The translations under genes and the position numbers were made by a program. The notes beneath the pieces were generated by a model, which did not search any database, was not told the DNA's origin, and saw only the letters and a list, made by a program, of their open reading frames with translations. A stretch of DNA of 64,000 bases from Artocarpus heterophyllus. Its lineage: Eukaryota > Streptophyta > Magnoliopsida > Rosales > Moraceae. This document shows positions 49,501 through 60,300 of this stretch, in pieces (positions within the stretch are counted from its first letter, which is position 1; every line of letters begins with the position of its first letter). Location: the NCBI GenBank assembly GCA_025403435.1, contig CM046332.1, forward strand, positions 6,069,903 through 6,133,902. The letters are read 5' to 3'.

Positions 49501-52500
49501 GACTCTTCGTCTTGGACCTTGGGTCTTAGTCGTAGCCTATTTGGACTCTTCATCTTGGACCTTGGGTCTCGATTGTAGCCTGGTTGGACTGTTTGTCCTA
49601 GACCTGGTCTTCTATAGCCTAGACCTGGCCTCTCTGGTTGGCCGTAACCTTCTCGAACTAGGTTGAACTCTTCATCCTAGACCTTGGGTCTCGGTCGTAG
49701 CCTGGTTGGACTCTTCATCCTGGACCTGGCCGGCTGTAGCCTAGACCTGGCCTCTCTGGTTGACCGTAACTTTCTCAGACCTGGTTGGACTCTTCGTCTA
49801 GGAACTTGGGTCTCGATCGTAGCCTGCTTGGACTCTTCGTCCTAGACGTAGTCGGCCACAACCTAGACCTGGCCTCTCTTGTCAACCGTAACCTTCTCAG
49901 ACCTGGTCGGACTCTTTGTCCTGGACCATGGGTCTCAGTCGTACCCTTGTTAGACACTTCGCCCAGGACCCGGTTGGTCATAGCTTGGACCTGGCCTCTC
50001 TGGTCGGCCGTAACCTTCTCAGACCTGGTTGGACTCTTCATCCTGCTCCTTTGGTCTCGATCGTAGCCTGGTTGGAGTCTTCATCCTGGGCCTGGTCGGT
50101 CGTAGCCTGGACCTGGCCTCTCTGGTCGGCCGTAACCTTGTCGGACCTAGTTGGACTCTTCGTCCTGGACCTTTGGTCTCGGTCGTAGCATGGTTGGAGT
50201 CTTTGTCCTGGACCTGATCGGCCGTAGCCTAGACCTGGCCTTTCTAGTCGGTTGTAACCTTCTTGGACCTAGACGGACTCTTCGTCCTAGACCTTGGGTG
50301 TTGGTTGTAGCCTTGTTGGACTCCTCATCATGGACCTGGTTGGTCTTAGCTTGGACCTGGCCTCTCTGGTGGGCCATAACCTTCTCGGACCTGGTCGGAC
50401 TCTTCATCTCGGACCTTAGTCTCGGGCGTTGACTAGTTGGACTCTTCGTCCTGGACCTGCTTGGCCGCACCCTGGACCTGGCCTCTCTGGTTGGTTGTAA
50501 CCTTCTCAAACATGGTCAGACTCTTTGTCCTAGACCTAAGGTCTCTCTTGTCGGCCGTAACCTTCTTGAACCTAGTCGGATTCCTCGTCCTATACCTTGG
50601 GTCTCGATCGTAGCCTGGTTGGAGTCTTCATCCTGGACCTGGTCAGCCGTAGCCTGAACCTGGCCTCTCTAGTCGGCCATAACCTTCTCGGACCTAGTCA
50701 AACTCTTCGTCTTAGACCTTGGGCCTTAGTCCTAGCCTGGTTGGACCCTTCATCCTAAACCTGGCCGGCCGTCGCTTGGACCTGGCCTCTTTGGTCGGCC
50801 GTAACCATCTCGGCCCAGGCCGGACACTTCGTCCTAGACCTTGGGTCTCGATCGTAGCCTGGTTGCATTCTTCGCCCTGGACCTGGTTGGCTGTAGCCTA
50901 GACTTGGCCTCTCTGGTCGGCTGTAACATTCTCAGACTTGGTTGGACTCTTCATCCTAGACCTTGGGTCTCGGTCGTAGCCTGGTTGGAGTCTTCATCCT
51001 AGACCTAGTTGGCCGTAGCCTGGACCTGGCCTCTTTGGTCGGTCGTAACCTTCTCAGACCTGGTTGGACTCTTTGTCCAAGACCTGCTCGGCCGTACCCT
51101 AGACCAAGCCTCTCTGGTCAGCCGTAACCTTCTTGGACCTGGTCGGACTCTTCGTCCTAGACCTTGGGTCTCGGGAGTAGCCTGTTAGGACTCTTCGTCA
51201 TCGACCTACTCGGCCATACCCTGGACCTGCCCTCTCTGGTCGGACGCTTCGTCATGGACCTTGGGTCTCTCTGGTCGGCCCTAACCTTCTCAGACCTGGT
51301 CAAGCTCTTCATCCTGGACCTTGGGTCTTGGTCGAAGCCTGGTTGGACTCTTCGTTTTGGACCTGCTCGGCCATACCCTGGACCTACCCTCTCTGGTCAG
51401 CCGTAACCTTCTGAGACCTGGTCGGACTCATCATCCTGGACCTTGGGTCTCTTTGGTCGGCCGTAGCCTTCTCGTACTGGTCGGACTCTTTGTCCTGGAC
51501 CATGGGTCTCGGTCGTAGCCTGGTTGGACTCTTCGTCTTGGACCTAGACAACCGTAGCCTAAACCTGGCCTCTCTGGATGGTCGTAACCTTCTCGAACTT
51601 GGTCAAACTCTTCGTCCTGGACCTTGTGTCTCAGTCGTAGCCCGGTTGAGCTCCTCGTCCTGGACTTGGTCGGTCGTAGCCTTGACCTGGCCTTCTCTAG
51701 TCGATCGTGACCTTCTCAGACCTAGTCGGACTCTTCGTCCTGGACTTTGGGTCTCGGTCGTAGCCTGGTTGGACTCTTCGTCATAGGCCTGGTCGGCCAA
51801 AGCCTGGACCTGGCCTCTCTAGTCGCCCATAACCTTCTCGGACCTGGTTAGACTCTTTGTCCTGGACCTTGGGTCTCAATAGTAGCTTGGTTAGACTCTT
51901 CGTCCTAGACCTGGTAGGCCATAGCCTAGACTTGGTCAGACTCTCTAGTCAGTTGTAACCTTCTCGGCCCTGGTCGAACTCTTCGTCCTAGACCTGGGGC
52001 CTCAGTCGTACCCTGATTAGACTCTTTGTGCTAGACCTGGTCGGCCGTAGCCTGGACATGGCCTCTCTAGTCGATCGTAACCTTCTTGGACCTAGTCGTA
52101 CACTTTCTCTTGGGCCTTTGGTCTCGGTCGTAGCTTGGTTCGACTCTTCATCCTTAACCCTGGGTCTCTCTGGTCGGCCGTAACCTTCTTGGACTTGGTT
52201 GGACTCTTTGTCCTGGACCTGGTCGGCCGTAGCCTGGACCTGGCCTTCTCTGGTCGGCCGTAACCTTCTCGGACCTGGTCAGACTCTTCGTCGTGGACCT
52301 TGGGTCTCGGTCGTAGCCGGGGTGGACTCTTCATCCTGGACCTGCTCAGCCGTATCCTAGAGCTAGCTTCTCTGGTCAGCCGAAACCTTCCCTGACCTGG
52401 TCAGACAATTCGTCCTGGACCTTGGGTCTCAGGCGTAACCTAGTTGGACTCTTCATCTTGGACCTGCTCAGCTGTACACTGGACCTTGCCTCTCTGGTCG

Positions 52501-55260
52501 GTCGTAACCTTCTCAGACCTGGTCGGACTCTTCGTCCTGGATCTTGGGTCTCTCTGGTCAGCCGTAACCTTTTCAGACCTAGTCAGACTCTTCGTCCTGG
52601 AACTTGGGTCTCGGCGTAGCCTGGTTGGACTCTTCGTCATGGACCTAGTCAGCCGTAACCTGGACCTGGCCTCTCTAGGTGGCCATAACCTTCTCAAACT
52701 TGGTTGGACTCGTCGTCCTGGACCTGCTTGACCGTACCCAAGACCTAGCCCCTCTGGTCGGCCGTAACCTTCTTGGACCTGGTCGGACTCTTCGTCCTGG
52801 ACCTTGGGTCTTAGGCGAAGCCTGGTTGGACCCTTCGTCCTGGACCTGCTTGGCCGTAGCCTAGACCTAGCCCCTCTGGTTGGCTGTAACCTTCTCAGAC
52901 CTGGTCGGACTGTTCGTCATGGACGTTGGGTCTCTATGGTCGGCCGTAACCTTCTCAGACCTAGTCGGACTCTTCGTCCTGGACCTTGGGTCTCGATCAT
53001 AGCTTGGTTAGGCTCTTCATCCTGGACTTAGTAGACCGTAGCCTGGACTTGGTCTGACTCTCTAGTCGGTCGTAACCTTCTCGGCCCTGGTCGAACTCTT
53101 CGCCCTGGACCTGGGGCCTCAATCGTAGCCTGGTTAGACTCTTTGTCCTACACCTGGTCGGTCGTAGCCTAGACATGGCCTCTCTAGTCGATCGTAACCT
53201 TCACGGACCTAGTCGGACACTTCCTCTTAGGCCTTTGGTCTCGGTCGTAGCCTGGTTGGACTCTTCGTCCTGGACTTGGTCGGCCGTAGCCTGGACCTGG
53301 CCTTCTCTGGTTGGCCGTAACATTCTCGGACCTGGTCGGACACTTCATCGTGGACCTTGGGTCTTGGTCGTAGCTGGGGTGGACTCTTCATCCTGGACCT
53401 ACTCGACCGTATCCTAGACCTAGCATCTCTAGTCGGCCGTAACCTTCTCTGACTAGGTCAGATAATTTGTCCTGGACCTTGGGTCTTAGGCGTAACCTAG
53501 TTGGACTCTTCAGCTTGGACCTGCTCGGCCGTACCCTAGACCTGGCCTCTCTGGTCGGCCGTAAACTTCTCAGACCTGGTCGGACTCTTTGTCGTAGACC
53601 TTGGGTCTCTCTAGTCGACCGCAACCTTCTCAAACTTGGTCAGACTCATCGTCCTGGACCTTGGGTCTCGATCGTAGCCTGGTTGGACTCTTCGTCCTAG
53701 ACTTGGTCTGCCATAGCCAGAACTTGGCCTCTCTGGTCGACCGTAACCTTCTCGGACCTAGTCGAACTCTTCCTCCAGGACCATGGGTCTTAGTCGTAGA
53801 CTGGTTGGACTCTTCATCCTGGACCTGGCCAGCCGTCGCTTGGACCTCGCCTCTTTGGTCGGCCGTAACCTTCTCGGACCTAGTCGGACTCTTCATCTTG
53901 GACCATGGGTCTCGGTCGTAGCACGGTTGGACTCTTCGTCCTGGACCTGGTTGGTCGTAGCCTGGACATGGCCTCTCTGGTCAACCGCAACCTTCTCAGA
54001 CCTAGTCAGACTCTTCGTCCTAGACCTTGGGTCTCTGTCGTAGCCTAGTTGGACTCTTCGCCCTGGACCTGGTTGGCCGTATCCTGGACCTGGCCTCTCT
54101 GGTCTGCCGTAACCTTCTTAGATCTGGTTGGACTCTTCGTCCTGAACCTTGGGTCTCGGTCGTAGCCTGGTTGGACTCTTCGTCCTGGACCTGGTCGGTC
54201 GTAGACTGGACTTGTCCTCTCTAGTCGGCTGTAACCTTCTCAGACCTATTCGGACTCTTCATCCTGGACCTGCTCGGTCGTACTCTAAACCTAGCCTCTC
54301 TGGTCTACCGTAACCTTCTCGGACCTGGTCAGACTCTTCGCCTAAGACCTTGGGTCTCGGGCGTAGCCTGGTTGGACTCTTCGTCCTGGACCTGCTTGGC
54401 CATACCCCTGACCTGCCCTCTCTGTTCAGCCGTAACCTTCTCAGACTTGGTCGGACTCTTCGTCCTAGACCTTGGATCTCTCTGGTCGACCATAACCATC
54501 TCAGACTGGTTGGACTCTTTGTCCTGGACCTTGGGTCTAGGTCGTAGCCTGGTTGGACTCTTCGTCTTAGACCTGGTCGGTCGTAGCCTGAACCTAGCCT
54601 CTCTGGCATGTCGTAACCTTCTCAGACTTGGTCAAACTCTTCGTCATGGACCTTGTGTCTCTGTTGTAGACTGGTTGGACTCCTCGTCCTGGACCTAGTT
54701 TGTCGTAGCCTGGACCTGGCCTTCTCTGGTCGATCATAACCTTCTCAGACCTGGTCGGACTCTTCGTCCTAGACCTTGGGTCTCAGTCGTAGACTGGTTG
54801 GACTCTTCGTCCTGGACTTGGTCTTCTGTAGCCTGGATCTGGCCTCTCTAGTAGGCCGTAACCTTCACGGACCTGGTTGAACTCTTCGTCCTATACCTTG
54901 GGTCTTAGTCGTAGCCTAGTTGGACTCTTCATCCTGGAGCTGGTCGACCGTAGCCTAGACCTAGGCTCCCTATTCGGCCGTAACATTCTCAGACCTGGTT
55001 GGACTCTTGATCCTGTACCTTGGGTCATGGTCGTAGCCTGGTTAGACTCTTTGTCCTGGACCTAGCCAGCCGTAGCTTGGACCTGGCCTCTATGGTCAGC
55101 CGTAACCTTCTAGGACCTAGTTGGACTCTTCGTCCTAGACCTTGGCTCTCGGCTATTGCCTGGTTGGACTCTTTGCCCTGGACCTGGTTGGCCGTAGCCT
55201 AGACTTGGCCTCTCTGGTCAGCCGAAACCTTCTTAGACCTGGTCGGACTCTTCGTCCTGG

Positions 55261-56348
55261 ACCTTTGGTCTCGATCGTAGCCTGATTGGACTCTTCATCT
55301 TGGACCTAGTCGGCCGTAGCCTAGACCTGACGTCTCTCGTCTGGCGTAACCTTCTCAGACTCTTCATGCTAGACCTTGGGTCTTGGTCGTAGCCTGGTTG
55401 GACTCTTCGTCATGTATCTTGTCGGCCATAGCTTGGACCTGGCCTCTCTGGTCAGCCATAACCTTCTCGTACCTGGTCGGACTCTTCGTCCTGGACCTTG
55501 GGTCTCGGTCGTTGCTGGGGTGGACTCTTCATCCTGGACCTCCTCGACCGTACCCTAGACCTGGCCTCTCTGGTCTACCGTAACCTTCTTGGACCTAGTC
55601 GGACTTTTTGTCCTAGACCTTGGGTCTCGGGCATAGCCTGGTTGGACTCTTCGTCTTAGACCTGGTCAGTCGTAGCCTGAACTTGGCCTCTCTGGTCGGC
55701 CGTAACCTTCTCAGACCTAGTCAAACTCTTCGTCCTAGACCTTGGGTCTTAGTCGTAGCCTGGTTGGACTCTTCATCCCGATCTGGTCGCTCATAGCCTG
55801 GACCTGGCCTTCTCTGGTAGGCCGTAACCATCTCGGACCTGGTCGGACTCTTCGTCTTGGACCTTGGGTCTCGGTCATAGCCTTGTTGGACTCTTTGTCC
55901 TGGACCTGGTCAGCCGTAGCCTGAACCTGGCCTCTCTTGTTGGCCGTAACCATCTCGGACCTGGTCGGACTCTTCGTCCTGGACCTTGAGTCTCGATCGT
56001 AGCCTGGTTGGACTCTTCGTCCTGGACCTAGTCGGCCGTAGCCTGGACTTGGCCTCTCTGGTCGACTGTCATCTTCTCGGCCCTGGTCGGGCTCTTCATG
56101 CTGGACATTGGGCCTCGGTAGTAACCTGGTTAGACTCTTCATCCTGGACCTGGTCGGCCGTAGCCTAGACTTGGCCTCTCTAGCCGACCGACATCTTCTC
56201 GGCCCTGGTCGGACTCTTCGTCCGGGACATTGGGCCTCGGTCGTGGCCTAGTTAGACTCTTCATCCTGGACCTGGTCGGCCGTAGCCTAGACCTGGCCCC
56301 TCTGGTTAGCCATAACCTTCTCAGACCTGGTCAGACTCTTCATCCTGG
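55261..56348. repeat. 1.09-kb tandem duplication, first copy
   Basis: Matches 56349 onward at an offset of 1088 then 1087 bp. Landmarks: ACCTTTGGTCTCGATCGTA (55261/56349), the monomer shortened to TTCTCAGACTCTTC near 55350, and CATGTATCTTGTCGGCC (55412/56499). The second copy is cut at 56956 by foreign DNA and resumes at 63569, where CTTGGGTCTCGGTCATAGCC equals 55863 onward. The left edge may extend somewhat before 55261. Confidence 0.9.
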
Positions 56349-56956
56349 ACCTTTGGTCTCGATCGTATCCTGATTGGACTCTTCATCACGGACCTAGTCG
56401 GTCGTAGCCTAGACCTGACATCTCTCGTCCAGCGTAACCTCTCAGACTCTTCGTGCTAGACCTTGGGTCTCGGTCGTAGCCTGGTTGGACTCTTCGTCAT
56501 GTATCTTGTCGGCCATAGCTTGGACCTGGCCTCTCTGGTCAGCCATAACCTTCTCGTACCTGGTCGGACTCTTCGTCCTGGACCTTGGGTCTCGGTCATT
56601 GCTGGGGTGGACTCTTCGTCCTGGACCTCCTCGACTGTACCCTAGATCTGGCCTCTCTGGTCTACCGTAACCTTCTCGGACCTAGTCGGACTTTTCGTCC
56701 TAGACCTTAGGTCTCGGGCATAGCCTGGTTGGACTCTTCATCTTAGACCTGGTCAGTCTTAGCCTGAACTTGGCCTCTCTGGTCGGCCGTAACCTTCTCG
56801 GACCTAGTCAAACTCTTCGTCCTAGACCTTGGGTCTCAGTCGTAGCCTGGTTGGACTCTTCATCCCGATCTGGTCGCTCATAGCCTAGACCTGTCCTTCT
56901 CTGGTCGGCCGTAACCATCTCGGACCTGGTCGGACTCTTCGTCCTGGACCTTGGGT
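56349..56956. repeat. 1.09-kb tandem duplication, second copy (left part)
   Basis: Equivalent to 55261-55869. The remainder of this copy is at 63569-64000 (equivalent to 55863 to about 56290). The shared bases at the break are CTTGGGT (56950-56956 and 63569-63575), a possible 7-bp direct repeat flanking the insertion. As CTTGGGT is also ordinary satellite sequence, it is only suggestive of a target-site duplication. Confidence 0.88.
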
Positions 56957-57074
56957 ATGATGTGTCCCACATAGGTTAGAGAGGGTGGTCTTGGGTGTTA
57001 TATATATGGGTTCACAATCCTCCCCTCACGAGCTAGCATTTGGGGTGGAGTTAGGTGGGTTCATGTCATATTAA
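56957..57074. other. 118-bp fragment of another dispersed repeat
   Basis: Neither satellite nor part of the CRM-like LTR. It contains TGTCCCACATAGGTTAGAGA and CACGAGCTAGCATTTGGGG followed by GAGTTAGG. I recognise this style of sequence as a widespread plant dispersed element end (TRIM or short-LTR-like), but I cannot name the family. It sits between satellite and the left LTR of element 2, where a target-site duplication would be expected. It could be a remnant of an older insertion or filler DNA from a rearrangement. Confidence 0.6.
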
Positions 57075-57844
57075 TGATACGAACCACGCCAAGAACTGAC
57101 GCGACCCTAAGCAAAGTTGGTTTCCAAGATCAAATTTCTAACCGGTTTTGAATGGAACCTTGGTATGTGAGGACGCCACAATCAGCTATGGAGAGACCGA
57201 TTGATAAGTCTTGGTATGTGAGGACGCCATAATCAGCTATGGATGGACTGATTGATAAGTCTATGAACGCCACAGAAATTTCCGATAAGTTTGAATAGTT
57301 CGTTTAGGAACTAAAGAGAATTAAACCTCAAAATTATGTGTTATTACTTGTCTTCCATTGAATGAAATTCGTTACAATATATAGGGGTTCCTATGCGAAT
57401 TTTCAGCTCCTAATTCCCCATGGAATTTCGGTAAATCAATCACCAAATCACCTAATCTAAAGCAAATAAGGTAAGTGTCCTTAATGGCTTAAAAACTTTA
57501 CAATAATAGAAATAAACAAACGAAAATAAAGGAAACTAGACATTAAAAATGTCATAAGCTGATTCTTCTCGCCATGTGTCCCCTCAAAACGGGAAAGTAA
57601 CTGAAATGGAAATTACTCAATCCCTTCTAGAGCTTGAATCACGCATTTGTTGGTTTGATTTTCGCATGCAATTCCCTCAATGGGCCTCCATGCAATGGCT
57701 TGAGCCCAAGTTGCTTGAATCAGCCCAATAAGCGTTTCTTTAAACTTCTTCGCACGAGCTCTCGTAACCGGACCAATGGGAACTTGAATTGGATCTGAAT
57801 ATGTCTCCCACATGCTCTTGCTTGTGCTAATGATGTCCTCATCA
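57075..57844 (-). repeat. 3' LTR of CRM-like element 2
   Basis: 770 bp, TGAT...ATCA on the plus strand. Compared with the other LTRs it lacks 31 bp after GAATGGAACC. The missing piece lies between two GAACC direct repeats, so slippage or repeat-mediated deletion is likely. It contains a 51-bp imperfect tandem repeat (from about 57156 and 57207) and a TATA-like tract at about 57376-57383. Its element-sense start encodes the last 77 codons of Pol (57613-57844). Confidence 0.93.
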
Positions 57845-58941
57845 TTCCCCTCCTCTTGAGAAGGATTTGTCCTCAAATCGTCACCTGCATCAAAAGGACT
57901 TAGGTCAGAAACATTAAAGGAGGCACTTACACCATACTCACCTGGCAAGTCTAGCTTGTATGCATTATCGTTGATCCTTTCGAGAATTTGAAAAGGACCA
58001 TCCCCTCTAGGCAATAGCTTGGATTTCCTTTGTTCCAGAAACCGTTCCTTGCGTAAGTGCAACCACACCCAATCACCAGGCTCGAAGACGAGCTTGTGAC
58101 GCCCTTTGTTGGCTTGTTCAGCATATTGTTTAGTCCTTCGCTTGATGTTGAGTCTTGCCTTCTCGTGTATCTGCTTAACAAAATCAGCTTTTCTTTTTCC
58201 ATCTAAATTCACATGCTCAGACAAAGGTAATGGCATTAAGTCCAAAGGAGTTAAAGGATTAAAACCATAAACAATTTCAAACGGTGAAAATTGAGTAGCA
58301 GAATGAACGGATCGATTATAAGCAAACTCAACATGTGGTAAACACTCCTCCCATGTTTTGATGTTCTTTTTACTGACAGCCCTCAACAAAGTAAACAAGG
58401 TTCTATTCACAACTTCTGTTTGACCATCGGTTTGAGGGTGACAAGTAGTTGAAAACAATAGTTTAGTCCCTAACTTAGCCCACAAAGTCTTCCAAAAGTA
58501 GCTTAAGAACTTGGTGTCCCTATCAGAAACAATTGTCCTAGGCATACCATGAAGTCTCACAATTTGCCTAAAGAACAAATCAGCAACATTGGAAGCATCA
58601 TCTGTCTTGTGGCATGGAATAAAATGGGCCATCTTTGAAAACCTATCCACGACCACAAATATTGAGTCTCTTCCCCGTTTAGACCTAGGCAAACCTAACA
58701 CAAAATCCATCGAAATATCAATCCAGGGTTCACTAGGTATTGGTAAAGGGGTGTACAAACCATGGGGCTGCACTCTTGATTTAGCCTGCCTACAAGTTAC
58801 ACATCTACCACAAAGCCTCTCGACATCTCGTTTCATATGTGGCCAATAGAAGTGCTCCTGCAACACAGCTAAAGTCTTCATTACTCCAAAATGTCCCATC
58901 AATCCTCCCCCATGGGATTCCCTCACTAGCAAATCTCTTAA
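57613..58941 (-). pseudogene. pol: Integrase and C-terminal tail
   Basis: Intact 442-codon stretch after the stop at 58942-58944. Counting from the LVRESHGG region: an HHCC zinc finger (H...H...CGRC, residues about 7-44), the DDE core with D76 (ISMDFVLG), D137 (IVSDRDTKF) and E173 ([11 protein letters not shown]), giving D-D-35-E. The DNA-binding module is [19 protein letters not shown] (about 306-323), ending in NVSDLSPF. No chromodomain follows. Instead there is a linker and a tail with [15 protein letters not shown], about 77 residues of it encoded within the 3' LTR, ending at 57613. Catalytic residues are all present, but upstream stops prevent normal expression as part of the polyprotein. 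Confidence 0.93.
57845..57857 (-). promoter_or_regulatory. Polypurine tract
   Basis: In element sense AAGAGGAGGGGAA lies directly against the 3' LTR start TGATGAGG. This is the expected primer site for plus-strand DNA synthesis. It is also coding: it specifies the QEEGN residues of the Pol tail, so one stretch serves both roles. Confidence 0.9.
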
Positions 58942-58944
58942 TCA

Positions 58945-59238
58945 ACAATTAGGCACACATAACTTATTCTCCCGAAACAAGTATCCCTCATGCCTAAAGT
59001 ACTTACCACTAGCAATTCTCTCACAAGCTTGATACTCAGTACTAAAGTCACGGTCATCAGCATATAACTCTTTAATGTGTTCAAAACCCAGTAGTTTAGC
59101 ATTAAGAGTTGAGATTAAGACATACCTGCGAGAAAGTGCATCAGCAACGACGTTTTCCTTACCTTGCTTGTAGCGAATGACATACGGAAACGTCTCTATG
59201 AATTCCACCCAACATGCATGCCTCTTGTTCAGCTTGTG
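58945..59238 (-). pseudogene. pol: RNase H end to integrase linker
   Basis: 98-codon open stretch between TAG (59239-59241) and TGA (58942-58944), in the same frame as its neighbours. It contains [20 protein letters not shown], then [10 protein letters not shown], the conserved end of gypsy RNase H, and a linker ending [12 protein letters not shown]. The stop that closes it replaces a serine codon (TCA to TGA by comparison with the family pattern). It is a transversion, unlike the other three nonsense changes, which fit cytosine deamination. Confidence 0.9.
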
Positions 59239-59241
59239 CTA

Positions 59242-59931
59242 GCCCTTCAAGTGTTTCAGGGACTCATGATCGGTGTGAATCACAAACTCCTTAGGCCATA
59301 GGTAGTGCTGCCACGTTTCTAATGCCCGAACCAATGCATACATCTCTTTATCATAAGTTGGGTAATTAAGAGTTGCCCCATTCAGCTTCTCACTGAAATA
59401 TGCTATTGGTCTCCCTTCCTGCATTAAAACAGCACCAATTCCAACACCTGAAGCATCACATTCAATCTCAAAAGTTTTAGAAAAATTAGGTAAAGATAAC
59501 AATGGAGCATTTGTCAACTTCTCCTTGAGTAGCTGAAATGCCTTTTCTTGCTCTTCTCCCCATCTAAACCCAACGTTCTTCTTGATCACTTCAGTCAGTG
59601 GTGCGGCTATAGTACTGAAATCTTTCACAAACCGCCGGTAGAAACTAGCAAGTCCATGAAAACTTCCTACGTTTCCCACACTAGTTGGACTTGGCCACTC
59701 CTGGATGGCTCGCACCTTTTCTTCATCAACCTGTATACCTTTAGCACTAACAACAAAACCAAGAAACACAAGCTTATCTGTGCAAAAGGTACATTTCTTC
59801 AGGTTAGCATACAACTTTTCCTTCCGCAAAACATCTAAAACAAGTTTCAAATGTTCAATATGTTCATCCAAATTGCTGCTATAGAAAAGGATATCATCAA
59901 AATAAACAACGACAAATTTTCCAATAAAAGC
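59242..59931 (-). pseudogene. pol: RT palm, thumb and RNase H
   Basis: Open stretch after TAA 59932-59934. It starts [13 protein letters not shown], with the catalytic YFDD at 59893-59904, then the thumb and connection ([36 protein letters not shown]) and RNase H ([48 protein letters not shown]). RNase H acidic residues D, E and D are visible. The segment ends at TAG 59239-59241, where the family has CAG. Because RT is split from its own fingers domain by the stop at 59932, no active RT can be made without readthrough. Confidence 0.93.
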
Positions 59932-59934
59932 TTA

Positions 59935-60300
59935 TAAAACATGGTTCATTAAACGCATAAATGTGCTAGGCGCATTGGTTAAACTGAAAGGCATTACCAA
60001 CCACTCATACAAGCCTTGTTTTGTTTTGAAAGCCGTCTTCCACTTGTCTCCCTCTTTCATGCGAATTTGATGATATCCACTCTTCAAATCAATTTTAGAA
60101 AACACACAAGCACCATGCAATTCATCTAACATGTCATCCAAGCGAGGAATGGGATGTCGATACTTTACCGTGATGTTGTTGATGGCTCGACAATCAACGC
60201 ACATCCTCCAAGTCCCATCTTTCTTAGGCACAAGTAAAACTAGTACGGCGCACGGGCTCATGCTTTCTCTCACGTGTCCCTTCTCCATCAACTCATTTAC
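59935..60300 (-). pseudogene. pol: RT fingers domain
   Basis: 122-codon open stretch between TAG (60301-60303) and TAA (59932-59934). It carries [62 protein letters not shown] and [16 protein letters not shown]. The first catalytic aspartate lies in FSKIDLKS. One unusual change is PFS instead of the usual PFG. It is very similar to element 1 at 33604-33963, which retains PFG. Confidence 0.93.

Larger units (their letters stand above)
42721..56956. repeat. 122-bp satellite array, segment 3
   Basis: Same family and orientation as segment 1 but a distinct sub-population. It is enriched in the variants GCTGGGGTGGACTC, CTGCTCGGCCGTACCCTGG and GACCTGCCCTCTC, in the GGTCTTCTGTAGCCTGG monomer (about 47293, 47962, 48045, 48625, 49055, 54815), and in 60-bp half monomers. 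Block duplications lie at about 51.9-52.6 versus 53.0-53.7 kb (offset 1117 falling to 1057) and at 55.26-56.95 kb. No gene is seen. Frames are short and frame-shift with each monomer. Confidence 0.95.

Noticed and set aside
56958..57844. Extending the left LTR to begin at TGATGTGTCCC (56958), which would pair TGATG with CATCA
   Set aside because: The 5' LTR starts next to the PBS at TGATACG (62970), and both LTRs must share that end. The extra 118 bp has no counterpart there or in element 1.
57613..58941. Chromodomain at the integrase C-terminus
   Set aside because: After the GPF module and NVSDLSPF there is only an acidic linker and the TRARAKK tail; no chromodomain pattern is visible.
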